Origin: Pedosphaera sp.
Lineage (GTDB): Bacteria; Verrucomicrobiota; Verrucomicrobiia; Limisphaerales; Pedosphaeraceae
DNA length: 64,000 nt
Assembly: GCA_028293325.1 (NCBI GenBank)
Contig: JAQGPA010000106.1
Span: 52,755 to 116,754 of the forward strand
Direction: 5' to 3'
Shown: positions 24,544-32,489 of the stretch, one piece after another
Layout of the letters: every line of letters begins with the position of its first letter
How positions within the stretch are numbered: position 1 is the stretch's first letter
Translations under genes and position numbers: made by a program
The notes under the pieces: generated by a model
Database searches by the model: none
The model's input: only the letters and a program-made list of their open reading frames with translations
What the model was told of the DNA's origin: nothing

Positions 24544-25404
24544 ATGTCAGAGGCAAACATAAAAGCCGTGCTAACGCGGCTCTCCATTCGGACTTTTCCA
24601 AACACCCGGCAAGATCAAAAGATAACCGACGAAGTGCGCTTGAAAAAAGCTCTCGGCATCGGCGCGGGAAAATGGGTCAAGCATGTCTTCCCGGAAGAAG
24701 CGTTTAAAAACATCCGGGAGTGCGGCGGGGAAGCCCGCCGCCGCCACTACGACTTAACGCTTCCATGGGAAGACGGCTACCGCCTCTTGCCCTCTGCGGC
24801 TCACGCCAGCTACGAGGACCAATTCAAAAGCTACGGTGATAAATTCTGGAAGGCCATCGGCGAATTTGAAGCCAGCTACGACAAGTGGGTCAAGCTCGCA
24901 AAGGAAATGCACGGCAAAACTTATGACCCGTCGCTATACCCTGACTGGCGCAACATGCGCGGCAATTTTGGATTCGGCGCGGAATATACACCCGTCCCAA
25001 AATCAAGCCACTTCATCACCGGAGGCATTGCGGCGGACGCGGTCGCCGAAATGAAAGCGGACCTTGAAACCCACAACGAAGCGCGGGTTAAAGCTGCGGT
25101 TCAAGACACCTACACCCGCGTGATGGCACCCGTTCAAGCCATCGCGGAAAAGTTGTCCAACAAAGAAACCATCTTCCGTGACTCCCTCATTGAAAACGTA
25201 AAAACCATCGTCGGCTTGGTTCCCTCGCTCAATCTCACGGATGACGCGGACCTGTCACGCATCGCCAAGGAGATCGGCGAGAAGTTCGCAAACCTTGACC
25301 CTGAAATACTCCGCTCTGACCTGTCCCTGCGAAAAGAAACGGCGAAGGCCGCGAAGGAACTGGTCGCCCAATTCGGAAAAATCGGCAAACGCCGGTTCGC
25401 ATAA
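24544..25404 (+). CDS. DUF3150-like phage protein
   Basis: 286 aa, first gene of the plus-strand early operon. Helical, with ALGIGAGKWVKHVFPEEAFKNI, a Trp/Tyr-rich middle (YDPSLYPDWRNMRGNFGFG) and a coiled-coil carboxyl half. The layout resembles DUF3150 proteins, often next to AAA+ ATPase genes in phages. A ribosome site is weak: the leader is CCAAACCAAGGCAAACAAT. Function unknown. Confidence 0.6.
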   Translation: MSEANIKAVLTRLSIRTFPNTRQDQKITDEVRLKKALGIGAGKWVKHVFPEEAFKNIRECGGEARRRHYDLTLPWEDGYRLLPSAAHASYEDQFKSYGDKFWKAIGEFEASYDKWVKLAKEMHGKTYDPSLYPDWRNMRGNFGFGAEYTPVPKSSHFITGGIAADAVAEMKADLETHNEARVKAAVQDTYTRVMAPVQAIAEKLSNKETIFRDSLIENVKTIVGLVPSLNLTDDADLSRIAKEIGEKFANLDPEILRSDLSLRKETAKAAKELVAQFGKIGKRRFA

Positions 25405-25425
25405 ATCACAAACCAATAACAACCG

Positions 25426-25437
25426 TAAATCAGTTTA
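25426..25437. repeat. TAAAC-NN-GTTTA box 4
   Basis: TAAATCAGTTTA preceded by AACAACCG, 15 bp before the ATG of the DUF1257 gene. Confidence 0.7.
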
Positions 25438-25452
25438 ACGAAAGAAAATACT

Positions 25453-25905
25453 ATGTCTCACATCGCCACAATTAAAACCGCAATCACCGACCTGGAAGCC
25501 GTCAAGCGAGCCTGCAAGGAACTTGGCTTCACATTCAAAGAAAATCAGAAGACGTGCGCCTTCTGGCCGACAGGCAGCAAGCCGCAACAATGCGCCTGCG
25601 ATCACGCCATTGAGTTGCCGTCTGGCAATTACAAAATGGAACTGGGCTTGGTAAAAACCGATACCGGATACGACTTGGTGGGGGACGAACTCATGAAGCT
25701 CTCCGAAAAAGACAAAAGAGGCCCATTTTGGTGCAAACATATTTTCGGAATGGACAAAAACCCGCTGGGTCAAAACTTCGGCAGGTTCATCCAGCATTAC
25801 GGCCTACACAAGACGCAGATCGAAGCCGCTAAAAAAGGCTGGCTCACGACGCGCAAGGTCGTTCCTGGCACCGACAAGATTCAAGTCCACATCACCGGAA
25901 TGTAA
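25453..25905 (+). CDS. DUF1257 (Ycf35-like) protein
   Basis: 150 aa. MSHIATIKTAITDLEAVKRACKELGF is the characteristic Ycf35/DUF1257 start (MSHf...T.i.d...L..aL..LG). These small proteins are encoded in cyanobacteria, plastids and some phages next to DUF2997 and a Ycf46-type AAA+ ATPase; all three partners occur here within 3 kb. The biochemical role of the family is not established. Confidence 0.85.
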   Translation: MSHIATIKTAITDLEAVKRACKELGFTFKENQKTCAFWPTGSKPQQCACDHAIELPSGNYKMELGLVKTDTGYDLVGDELMKLSEKDKRGPFWCKHIFGMDKNPLGQNFGRFIQHYGLHKTQIEAAKKGWLTTRKVVPGTDKIQVHITGM

Positions 25906-25937
25906 TCACCAACCGCAAAACAAAAAATTATCACTGA

Positions 25938-26123
25938 ATGAAAACAATCACCGTGGAAATCGACGCAAACGGACAAGTCACCATTGAGGCCGCTGGCTTC
26001 AAAGGCAACGCCTGCGAAAAGGCAACGGAAGCTCTGGAAAAGGCTCTTGGCGTCCCCAGCAACCGCAAAAAGAAACCCGAATACTACACCGAGGACAAAA
26101 CGCAGATCACAACCGGAAACTAA
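25938..26123 (+). CDS. DUF2997 protein
   Basis: 61 aa. MKTITVEIDANGQVTIEAAGFKGNACEKATEALEKALG matches the small DUF2997 family (beta strands with a Gly turn, then GxxC..at..le..LG), normally found between Ycf35- and Ycf46-like genes. Ends in a Lys-rich tail. Confidence 0.8.
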   Translation: MKTITVEIDANGQVTIEAAGFKGNACEKATEALEKALGVPSNRKKKPEYYTEDKTQITTGN

Positions 26124-26124
26124 C

Positions 26125-26370
26125 ATGAAAACTCTAAACCACATTCTGACCGTCCACGAAAACGGCGACATTTCCACCCTTTGGACGGAAGCGATACCGC
26201 TGGAAGCAATCGGGACAATGGAAATCAACCGTGCTTCAACCATCGAGTTCAACCAGGCAAAGCAGGAATGGGAAGTGCGCTTTTCCAACTCTGAAGCGGT
26301 TGTCTTTTCCGACAAATCCCGCGCCGCCTGCCTCGCCTGGGAAGTCGAACAACTAAACGGCAAGGTATGA
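26125..26370 (+). CDS. Hypothetical early protein, 81 aa
   Basis: Starts at the ATG 1 bp after the DUF2997 stop. MKTLNHILTVHENGDISTLW; strand-rich first half, helix at the end (RAACLAWEVEQLN). The following gene overlaps by 4 bp. Co-transcribed with the Ycf35/46 set; may be a fourth member. Confidence 0.7.
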   Translation: MKTLNHILTVHENGDISTLWTEAIPLEAIGTMEINRASTIEFNQAKQEWEVRFSNSEAVVFSDKSRAACLAWEVEQLNGKV

Positions 26371-26696
26371 GCCAACCCACCGTGCTGATGATTGAGGACG
26401 ACGCGCAATGCCTTCGCATCTTGAGCGAGGCCGGACTTCTTAACGCGCTCACGCCAAGGCCGGGAAAGGATACGGCCTGCACGTCATTCGAGCACGGCGA
26501 GTTTCGTTGCCTCGCCTGCTATCACTACGGGCACACCAACCCAGCCGACAACGGCTATCTGGTTGTGATGATGCCCAAGAGCATATTCAGCGAGCAAGAT
26601 GCCGCTGTATTTTTCGCCGGGATAATTTCGGAGTTTGGGCAAATGAACCAAAACCCGATTGAATATTCCAGCATCGCCCCCGTTACCAACAGCTAA
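26367..26696 (+). CDS. Hypothetical early protein, 109 aa
   Basis: Overlaps the previous stop (ATGA). Contains CLACYHYGHTNPADNGYLVVMMP, a cysteine/histidine patch, and an acidic helical start. No family recognised. Precedes the ATPase gene after box 5. Confidence 0.65.
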   Translation: MSQPTVLMIEDDAQCLRILSEAGLLNALTPRPGKDTACTSFEHGEFRCLACYHYGHTNPADNGYLVVMMPKSIFSEQDAAVFFAGIISEFGQMNQNPIEYSSIAPVTNS

Positions 26697-26702
26697 CAAC
26701 CA

Positions 26703-26714
26703 TAAACCAGTTTA
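26703..26714. repeat. TAAAC-NN-GTTTA box 5
   Basis: TAAACCAGTTTA preceded by AACAACCA, 30 bp upstream of the ATPase ATG; the leader that follows repeats CCAAACCAAGGAAAGCAAAC, nearly the same as before 24544 and at 29544. Confidence 0.8.
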
Positions 26715-26744
26715 CACAAATCCAAACCAAGGAAAGCAAACACT

Positions 26745-28241
26745 ATGCAGCAAAGATTAATTAATTACGTAAAGGCCGGTTACGCTGGCCTGTTCATTGT
26801 CAGCACCGAAGAACAGCGCGTGGAAGCGGAGATCGCCGCCGTCGCAAAGTCAACCAAGTTCAAACTCCACGCATGGAGCATCACGGAGGGCATTACCACC
26901 GTAGCGGAGACACCGGAGGCAATCCCGGACAGCCAAGACCCCTTCGCCATGCTCCAAGCATTCGACAATCTCCCGGAACGGTCAATCCTCCTGTGCCGCG
27001 ACTTCCACATGATACTTGCGGAGCGCAACCCCATGACCTTCCGCAAGCTCAAAGACTCCCTGCTGCTCGCCAAGGCATCCAACCGCGTGCTGGTAATCGT
27101 CGGATGCACCTTGCAGCTTCCGCCCGAACTGGAAAAGGAAATTACCGTGCTGGAATTTCTGCTACCTGACCGGGCGCAACTCAACGAAGTAATGCGAGCC
27201 GTCGCCAAATCCGCCAAGGTGAAAATCTGCGAGGACATCGCCGACACCCTGATTGATGCAGCCTGCGGACTCACCACCACGGAGGCGGAAAACGCCTTCG
27301 CCCTCTCCATCGTGGAAGCCAAGGAAATCATTGCCAGCATCGTTGCCCGCGAAAAGGGAAACACGATTCGCAAAAACGGCCTGCTGGAAATCGTTGACGT
27401 GAAGACCAGCCTGGACGACATCGGCGGGCTTGAAAACCTGAAACTGGACCTGAACGAGAAACGCCACTGCTTCACCAAGGCCGCGCACGACTACGGTTTG
27501 CCCGCCCCTCGCGGCTGCTTGATCGTCGGCCAGCCTGGAACCGGTAAGAGCCTCACCGCGCAGGCCACGGCCAGCGTATTCAACATCCCGCTAATCCGAT
27601 TGGAAGCCGGTAAGCTGTTCGGCTCCCTCGTCGGTCAATCGGAAGGCAACTGGCGGGCCGCATTCGCAACCGCCAAGGCCGTATCACCCTGCATCCTCTG
27701 GATTGACGAAGTGGAAGGGTTATTCGCTGGCTCCAAATCCAGCGGCGAGACAGACAGCGGTGTCACCAACCGCGTAATCAAAGCAATCCTTCAGGACATG
27801 CAATTCAACAGTGAAGGAATTTTCTACGTCTTCACCGCGAACGACATCGACGGCTTGCCGGACCCGCTCATTGACCGCCTTGACGTTTGGAGCGTGGACC
27901 TTCCCACCCAAACGGAACGTGAGTCCATCTGGAAAATCCACATTGAGAAGCGCGGGCGCAAGGCTGACAAATTCAAGCTGCCCGAACTCGCCCAAAAGAC
28001 GGACGGCTTCTCTGGCCGGCAGATCGAACAAGTTTGGTTGAAGGCCATGAACATTGCGTTCAACGACAAACACCGCGAGCCGACAAACTCAGACATCGTG
28101 AAAGCCTCTAGCCGGTTCGTCGCTACCAGCACGACAATGGCCGAAGCAATTCAGAAACGCCGCGAGCGTCTGAAAAACCGGGCAACCCCCGCCAGCGCAC
28201 CGGAGAAGGCCAAAGACATGACCCGCAAACTCGCCAAGTAA
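26745..28241 (+). CDS. Ycf46-type AAA+ ATPase
   Basis: 498 aa. The N-terminal 200 aa are an inactive P-loop-like domain typical of Ycf46 (GYAGLFIVSTEEQRVEAEI, RSILLCRDFHMIL). The second half is an AAA+ module: DIGGLENLK, Walker A GQPGTGKS (about 262-269), Walker B CILWIDEVEG (about 318), a sensor 1 TAND and LIDRLDVW arginine region. ClpX/FtsH-like remodelling is likely; the substrate is unknown. Lies with DUF1257 and DUF2997 genes, as in cyanobacteria. Confidence 0.88.
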   Translation: MQQRLINYVKAGYAGLFIVSTEEQRVEAEIAAVAKSTKFKLHAWSITEGITTVAETPEAIPDSQDPFAMLQAFDNLPERSILLCRDFHMILAERNPMTFRKLKDSLLLAKASNRVLVIVGCTLQLPPELEKEITVLEFLLPDRAQLNEVMRAVAKSAKVKICEDIADTLIDAACGLTTTEAENAFALSIVEAKEIIASIVAREKGNTIRKNGLLEIVDVKTSLDDIGGLENLKLDLNEKRHCFTKAAHDYGLPAPRGCLIVGQPGTGKSLTAQATASVFNIPLIRLEAGKLFGSLVGQSEGNWRAAFATAKAVSPCILWIDEVEGLFAGSKSSGETDSGVTNRVIKAILQDMQFNSEGIFYVFTANDIDGLPDPLIDRLDVWSVDLPTQTERESIWKIHIEKRGRKADKFKLPELAQKTDGFSGRQIEQVWLKAMNIAFNDKHREPTNSDIVKASSRFVATSTTMAEAIQKRRERLKNRATPASAPEKAKDMTRKLAK

Positions 28242-28249
28242 ACCCACCC

Positions 28250-28281
28250 GCAAGCCGGGGCGCATCACCGCCCCGGCTTGC
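28250..28281 (+). terminator. Strong hairpin after the AAA+ gene
   Basis: Perfect 13-bp arms GCAAGCCGGGGCG and CGCCCCGGCTTGC with a CATCAC loop, 8 bp after the ATPase stop. No T-run follows, so it may protect or attenuate rather than end the transcript. Confidence 0.65.
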
Positions 28282-28292
28282 AACATCACAAA

Positions 28293-28532
28293 ATGAGCAT
28301 CCCAACCAATAGCATTAAAATTATTCCACCAACGGAACAGGAAAAGTTCAACCGCTACGAATGGAACTGCCCACAGTGCGGAACAACTACCCACGGGGAC
28401 GAAAGAAAAGATTCGATTTTCGAGATTCGACACGACCCTATTTGCATTTATTGCCGGGTTAAGAACGGAGAATTTAAATTAAATGGGTCTAATTTCATTC
28501 GCACTAAGCAAGTTCAAGCCACTCTAATTTAA
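28293..28532 (+). CDS. Zinc-ribbon-like early protein, 79 aa
   Basis: ATG at 28293. Two Cys pairs, CPQC (about residue 26) and CIYC (about residue 50), fit a zinc ribbon. Followed by a Lys/Asn-rich end. Ends just before box 6. Confidence 0.65.
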   Translation: MSIPTNSIKIIPPTEQEKFNRYEWNCPQCGTTTHGDERKDSIFEIRHDPICIYCRVKNGEFKLNGSNFIRTKQVQATLI

Positions 28533-28538
28533 CAACCT

Positions 28539-28550
28539 AAAACCAGTTTA
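28539..28550. repeat. TAAAC-NN-GTTTA box 6
   Basis: AAAACCAGTTTA preceded by AACAACCT; its last A is the first base of the next start codon (GTTT-ATG). Confidence 0.7.
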
Positions 28551-28972
28551 TGAATAACCACGAAAAACGGCGGGAAGTCCTCGCCAAAGTTCAAACCGCA
28601 ATCAGCACCGGCTACTACCAGTCCAAAAAGCTGGACCCGGCGAAGCACCTTGTCGTTCAAACATCCATCGGCAACCCGCGCTGGGGCGCAAAGGCCGAAT
28701 GGGAAACGGAGTTAATCACCCCTACACCCGAAGTCCTGGAACTCGCGGACAGCGGCGAAATGGCATACACGAAGGCTTACGTCGCGCAGCTTGAAAAGAT
28801 CGGCGTCCCCGCCATCCGCGCAGAGCTTGAACAACTCACGAAGGCAGCGGCAGGCCGCGAAGTCGTCCTATGCTGCTTCGAGGCACTGAAGAAGCACGGC
28901 CAATTCTGCCACCGCCGAATCTTCGCCTGGTGGTGGCATACCAAGACCGGCGAAACCATAGGGGAGTTATGA
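28550..28972 (+). CDS. DUF488-like protein
   Basis: 140 aa. VVLCCFEALKKHGQFCHRRIFAWW matches the end of DUF488 proteins (lLCfE....g..CHR..la), with the conserved Cys, Glu and CHR. No Shine-Dalgarno site precedes the ATG: box 6 occupies that space. The next gene overlaps by 4 bp. Confidence 0.7.
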   Translation: MNNHEKRREVLAKVQTAISTGYYQSKKLDPAKHLVVQTSIGNPRWGAKAEWETELITPTPEVLELADSGEMAYTKAYVAQLEKIGVPAIRAELEQLTKAAAGREVVLCCFEALKKHGQFCHRRIFAWWWHTKTGETIGEL

Positions 28973-29481
28973 CCATCGCCGCAAATAGTTCCATCGTGGA
29001 GTTTATGACCGGCATTGCAACGATGCTCGATGATGTTCACGGCGATCAAAAAATGAATCGCCGGTTTGTATCCTTGGAGCGTTTGCTTTTGGAATGCGGG
29101 CGAGAATTTCCACTCGCCCCAATGCCGGACGAGCTTAAAAGATTCATGGGGAAAAAGGGACACTGCTACATGAACGCAACACAGCTTGCCCTTTCAGGAT
29201 TCGAGGCCATCTATTGCGAAGGGTATGCAGTCTGCAAAGGACTTCCCATCCCGCTACGTCACGGATTCTGCATCACGCCTTCGGGCGAAGTGATAGACCC
29301 CACATGGAAAGACGGAACCGAATATTTCGGCATCCCAATTTCCAAGCGGTTTCTTTTTGAAACGATGAAACGCCGCGAAGTGTTCGGCATCCTAGACGAT
29401 TGGGAGTCTGACTACCCAGTCCTGAGCCTGGACCCGGCAACGTGGATTCATCCAGCGTTCCAGCCAATCAAACAACCGTAA
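28969..29481 (+). CDS. Transglutaminase/papain-like phage protein
   Basis: 170 aa. KGHCYMNATQLAL (Cys, about 65), LRHGFCI (His, about 98) and EVIDPTWKDG (Asp, about 107) form a Cys-His-Asp order typical of papain/transglutaminase-fold phage proteins. EYFGIPIS follows, as in that family. Substrate unknown. Its stop TAA is the first three bases of box 7. Confidence 0.7.
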   Translation: MTIAANSSIVEFMTGIATMLDDVHGDQKMNRRFVSLERLLLECGREFPLAPMPDELKRFMGKKGHCYMNATQLALSGFEAIYCEGYAVCKGLPIPLRHGFCITPSGEVIDPTWKDGTEYFGIPISKRFLFETMKRREVFGILDDWESDYPVLSLDPATWIHPAFQPIKQP

Positions 29482-29490
29482 ACCAGTTTA
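29479..29490. repeat. TAAAC-NN-GTTTA box 7
   Basis: TAAACCAGTTTA preceded by AACAACCG; provides the TAA stop of the previous gene. The next gene is 121 bp away, past two hairpins. Confidence 0.8.
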
Positions 29491-29499
29491 GACAAAGTG

Positions 29500-29595
29500 A
29501 AGCCCCCGACCGCTAAACGGATTCGGGGGCTTACGTCTGACATACCAAACCAAGGCAAGCAAACGCGGGGAACCTTTAACACGGCTCCCCCGCTC
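29500..29595 (+). terminator. Two hairpins between early genes
   Basis: First: AAGCCCCCGA (29500-29509) with TCGGGGGCTT (29523-29532), with an inner CCG-CTAAA-CGG. Second: GCGGGG near 29565 with CCCCCGC near 29589. Between them is the repeated CCAAACCAAGGCAAGCAAAC leader. The set could be a partial terminator followed by a fresh leader, or an RNA regulatory element. Confidence 0.5.
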
Positions 29596-29611
29596 AAACC
29601 AGAGCAAAATT

Positions 29612-29911
29612 ATGAACATCATTCTAACATCCAGTCTGAAAGAAAAACCAATCGACGGCGAGCATCGTTACGTTTGTGTCGGCCTGAACTGCTGGGGCAT
29701 GTCCACGACCACAGCGAAGGAGGCACACGCTAACGCAAAGAAAGAAGCCCCCTACAAATACCGTGGGCTTTTCATTACACGCGTGGTTCATAAGTCGTTC
29801 ACGGTTGACCCGGTTGATGGGTCTGTCACATGGAACGAAGACCACAACGCAAAGGACTGCCCGCTCTGCACGGTTGGCAAGGGTATCCGCATTACGAAAG
29901 AGGGAGCATGA
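29612..29911 (+). CDS. Hypothetical early protein, 99 aa
   Basis: Strand-rich start, CPLC pair near residue 85. Poor ribosome site (GCAAAATT-ATG). Overlaps the next gene by 4 bp. No family recognised. Confidence 0.6.
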   Translation: MNIILTSSLKEKPIDGEHRYVCVGLNCWGMSTTTAKEAHANAKKEAPYKYRGLFITRVVHKSFTVDPVDGSVTWNEDHNAKDCPLCTVGKGIRITKEGA

Positions 29912-30141
29912 CACTTGAAAACCGAATCCGCAAAGCGGCGGCGGCAAAAGTCCAAGTCAAGATCACGACTCGCACGCGGTCAAAGCACGGCTTCTACGTG
30001 AGCGGACCAGGCTTGACAGCCACACACGCGCAAACCAAAAAGGGCGCGTTGCAAATGTTGCTCGCCAAAGCGCGTTGCGCGGAGCCACAGCATTACGAAA
30101 TCATTCCGGTTCCAAACACCGGAGGATTCAAACAACCATAA
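29908..30141 (+). CDS. Hypothetical early protein, 77 aa
   Basis: ATG overlaps the previous stop. MTLENRIRKAAAAKVQVKITTRTRSKHG is basic; the rest looks like a small alpha-beta domain (GALQMLLAKARC). Its stop TAA starts the degenerate box 8. Confidence 0.6.
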   Translation: MTLENRIRKAAAAKVQVKITTRTRSKHGFYVSGPGLTATHAQTKKGALQMLLAKARCAEPQHYEIIPVPNTGGFKQP

Positions 30142-30150
30142 ACTAATTCA
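30139..30150. repeat. TAAAC-NN-GTTTA box 8 (degenerate)
   Basis: TAAACTAATTCA preceded by AACAACCA; the right half has decayed. Provides the stop codon of the last plus-strand gene. Confidence 0.5.
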
Positions 30151-30156
30151 CGGTTG

Positions 30157-30190
30157 AACCCCGGCAGGCTACGGCTTGTCGGGGTTTTTT
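30157..30190 (+). terminator. Rho-independent terminator ending the plus-strand operon
   Basis: AACCCCGGCAGGC pairs with GCTTGTCGGGGTT around a short loop and is followed by TTTTTT. It sits between convergent operons (plus ends 30141, minus ends 30189). Confidence 0.85.
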
Positions 30191-30497
30191 ATTTGTGTGT
30201 AATCAGTTCAATCGCCTGCTGCTTTTGAAGTTCGTTGAAATCTTCCGCCTTCACCGCCCGCCCCTCAAACGGCTTCAACTTCACCAGGGCAACCCCGCTG
30301 ACAACGTGGTATCGAATCGGCGCACGGTTGAACCGCTCCAGGTAAACCCCAACCGCCTCAACTCCCATCAAGTCCCCAGCGTTGCTACCCCACCCGGAAA
30401 GCGACAGCCTCACGCTCCCATGCGGGCACTCGACCGGCGCGGGACCAAACACAAACTCCCGCTCCAAAACTGGTTTCAAAATGTAGTCTTTTGCCAT
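30189..30497 (-). CDS. Hypothetical phage protein, 102 aa, last of the minus-strand early operon
   Basis: ATG 30497 (MAKDYILKPVLEREFVFGP) has GGAAC upstream; upstream Met codons exist in frame. Beta-rich with SVRLSLSGWGSNAGDLMGVE and a Lys/Gln-rich end. No family recognised. Confidence 0.6.
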   Translation of the reverse strand: MAKDYILKPVLEREFVFGPAPVECPHGSVRLSLSGWGSNAGDLMGVEAVGVYLERFNRAPIRYHVVSGVALVKLKPFEGRAVKAEDFNELQKQQAIELITHK

Positions 30498-30771
30498 AGT
30501 TCCATGCGACATCACCGGCCATAACCCGGCAAGCCAAAAGTGGGACTTCAAAAAATGACCGTATCACGCGAGAGCTTCGCCATGACGTTGCACCCCCGAT
30601 TCGAAGGCTAAATTAAAAGATTCCTTACCATATCGGCCACGGCTCGCCCTATCCCGCTCCACGGCGCAGGGTAATACGGGCCATAACGCGCTATACCCCA
30701 TACCCCACGGCTCGCCGTAATACCGTTCATGATAGATACTAGGGAGGGCATAGGCGCATCACAGGACCGCA
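30498..30771. other. Non-coding gap with a weak small frame
   Basis: 270 bp separating the last gene from the rest of its operon. A minus-strand frame from about 30775 ending at 30608 (RGVWGIARYGPYYPAP...) is open but has no ribosome site and poor codon use. CACGGCTCGCC occurs twice (near 30641 and 30707). I see no RNA gene. Confidence 0.3.
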
Positions 30772-31389
30772 TTAGCCGCGAGATGATCGGCGCACACCCA
30801 CACACCGGCCACGCTTACCCGGCTTCCCAGCGGGCTTCTTAGACGGGGCAGGCTTTCCAGGCTTCGCGCCCTTCCCGTGAGCTTGAGAGCGGTTACTAAC
30901 CTTGAACCTTCGACTCGCTTCTGCTGAGTCCTGCGATAGCATGGCTTTGTGACAGCCAATCTTTCTAGCAAGAGCAGCCGCAGACGGTCCGCAGATCGTA
31001 ATACGCCCATCGGCAGTAACGAACTTCTCTTTTGATTTAGGGCCAATCTTCATCTTCGCATACTGGCGATCTGTCAACTCGACTTCAAACAGCTTAGGAT
31101 TCACAACCCACGCCAGCGCGACAGCACGACGCCCGATGATAGGCAGCTTGTCACCCTTCACAATCCATCGTAGCAACTCGCTCAACACTTCAGCCAGACG
31201 CTCATAGTCTGCCCCGCCTAATTCCTCTTTCGCTTCCCGCAGGTTTCGGCGCAAAACCTCCCAGTCAAATTCAATAAAGTTGGGGGCATCTGTCGTCGCT
31301 TTCGGATTCAGCATGTTCTCATCGAAAAAGCTGATACCCTTCTTCACCCGCGCCCCGTCCATTCCGTTCTCGAAAATGTCTTTATCCAT
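30772..31389 (-). CDS. Phage protein with basic Pro/Lys/Gly tail
   Basis: 205 aa. Helical first part; an ALARKIGCHKAMLSQ helix-turn-helix-like segment (about 143-157), then a basic tail (GKGAKPGKPAPSKKPAGKPG). Likely nucleic-acid binding. The ATG is joined to box 9 (GATTT-ATG) with no ribosome site. Confidence 0.65.
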   Translation of the reverse strand: MDKDIFENGMDGARVKKGISFFDENMLNPKATTDAPNFIEFDWEVLRRNLREAKEELGGADYERLAEVLSELLRWIVKGDKLPIIGRRAVALAWVVNPKLFEVELTDRQYAKMKIGPKSKEKFVTADGRITICGPSAAALARKIGCHKAMLSQDSAEASRRFKVSNRSQAHGKGAKPGKPAPSKKPAGKPGKRGRCVGVRRSSRG

Positions 31390-31400
31390 AAATCAGTTTA
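31389..31400. repeat. TAAAC-NN-GTTTA box 9
   Basis: TAAATCAGTTTA on the plus strand; on the minus strand it runs directly into the ATG of the 205-aa gene. Confidence 0.75.
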
Positions 31401-31407
31401 GGTTTAA

Positions 31408-31515
31408 TTAATCAGCCTTGTTTTTCTTCCGCCGTTTTGCCTTCTGTTTCTTCAGCCATTCCCTCACCGCTTTGTCTTCCGGCCACACTCTCGGTTTTGC
31501 CATTCCCATTGCCAT
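31408..31515 (-). CDS. 35-aa basic protein
   Basis: ATG at 31515 after AAGGAAAATT, stop TAA 31410-31408. Sequence begins MAMGMAKPRVWPEDKAVREW and ends in Lys/Arg runs. A good ribosome site and position between two genes support translation. Resembles small basic proteins of phage replication regions. Confidence 0.55.
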   Translation of the reverse strand: MAMGMAKPRVWPEDKAVREWLKKQKAKRRKKNKAD

Positions 31516-31523
31516 AATTTTCC

Positions 31524-32486
31524 TTAATTAATCACTCCGTTCATGACCGCTTTAATTTGTTCGATACGTTCCACCCATGCTGCAATCAGGGAGGCCGTTT
31601 TCGGTTTCGGATTCGTCCTCACGTAGCTCTCTGGCTTGGCTTCGACTTCAGCAATCCTCGCCTGCCATCCGTCTGTCCGTTCCTTCAGCAACCAGTCAAT
31701 CAACTCCCCTGCGCCCTTGCTCAAATCCTTGGCGTAATTCGTTGGCTCCGCTTTGATCGCCTTCAGGGTCTTTTGGGCATCGGCAATCATCGCCTCGTAT
31801 TCCCTCCGGTAAAGACCCTTTGGCACAGGCTCAAATCTCAGGGGGCCGTCCTTTTCGGATTTGGATTCCTTTCCTCCCAATGACGGGCAGATGACCGTCA
31901 GATGACCGTCATGTGACTGCCGCCCCTCAGACTCCCCTCCCCCTTTCGGATTCGGATTCGGATTCGGATTCAGGCCGTCAGATGACCGTCGGCTGACCGT
32001 CAGATGACCGTCATTTTGGGGTGGAGAGAGTAGTTTTGTTGAATTGGAACTAGTTGCGTCTAAAATGACCGTCATATGACCGTCATTTGCCCTGTCTCTG
32101 ATTTCAAAGCGTTTAATTCTCTTATCACCGGCAATTTCTTCCCAACAGTGGATAAACTCAGTCAACCGGAGCGGATATTTGGGCCGCATTAGCCGCGTGC
32201 GCTGGTTGAAATCGAGCAGTTCCAGGCACGGCTTGCCGTCGCCTTGGTAAAGGGCAATCAGACCGGCTTGCACGCACTCAGAAAGCCATTCATCAACGTC
32301 CTGTTCCTTGACCGTGTCAGTGCGGAGAGGGAAGGCGTGCGCCTTCAGCATGGAGGGGTTGGCGGTATAGCGTCCGAAGTCGTCCACGATGCTCATTAAG
32401 CGGCGGTAGAAAAGCTCCGCGAGCGGCGAAAGCTGGTTCACCCGGTCACTGGACAAAATACCTTCACGGATTACGCGGTTTGGCAT
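31524..32486 (-). CDS. Replication initiator-like protein containing the origin
   Basis: 320 aa. The N-terminal ~110 aa (SSDRVNQLSPLAELFYRRLMSIVDDFGRY...LKAHAFPLR) match the winged-helix start of phage replisome-organiser proteins. A linker has NPNPNPNPK and three HDGHLTV-like stretches, which are the translated iterons. The carboxyl part is helical. It should bind the origin inside its own gene and recruit the host helicase; no phage helicase or primase was found. Organisation parallels lambda O. Confidence 0.75.
   Translation of the reverse strand: MPNRVIREGILSSDRVNQLSPLAELFYRRLMSIVDDFGRYTANPSMLKAHAFPLRTDTVKEQDVDEWLSECVQAGLIALYQGDGKPCLELLDFNQRTRLMRPKYPLRLTEFIHCWEEIAGDKRIKRFEIRDRANDGHMTVILDATSSNSTKLLSPPQNDGHLTVSRRSSDGLNPNPNPNPKGGGESEGRQSHDGHLTVICPSLGGKESKSEKDGPLRFEPVPKGLYRREYEAMIADAQKTLKAIKAEPTNYAKDLSKGAGELIDWLLKERTDGWQARIAEVEAKPESYVRTNPKPKTASLIAAWVERIEQIKAVMNGVIN
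31890..32085. other. Putative replication origin: 11-bp iterons inside the initiator gene
   Basis: Seven copies of (G)ATGACCGTCA, tandem with an 11-bp period, in three clusters: 31890 and 31901; 31981, 31992 and 32003; 32064 and 32075. A degenerate copy is at 31970. The period keeps sites on one helix face. The spacer between clusters 2 and 3 is relatively AT-rich. Also four GGATTC repeats at 31947-31970. Confidence 0.7.
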
Positions 32487-32489
32487 AGC

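Noticed and set aside
24245..24601. A 118-aa minus-strand frame
   Set aside because: Runs over the early-operon leader and start; Phe/Arg/Pro-rich shadow.
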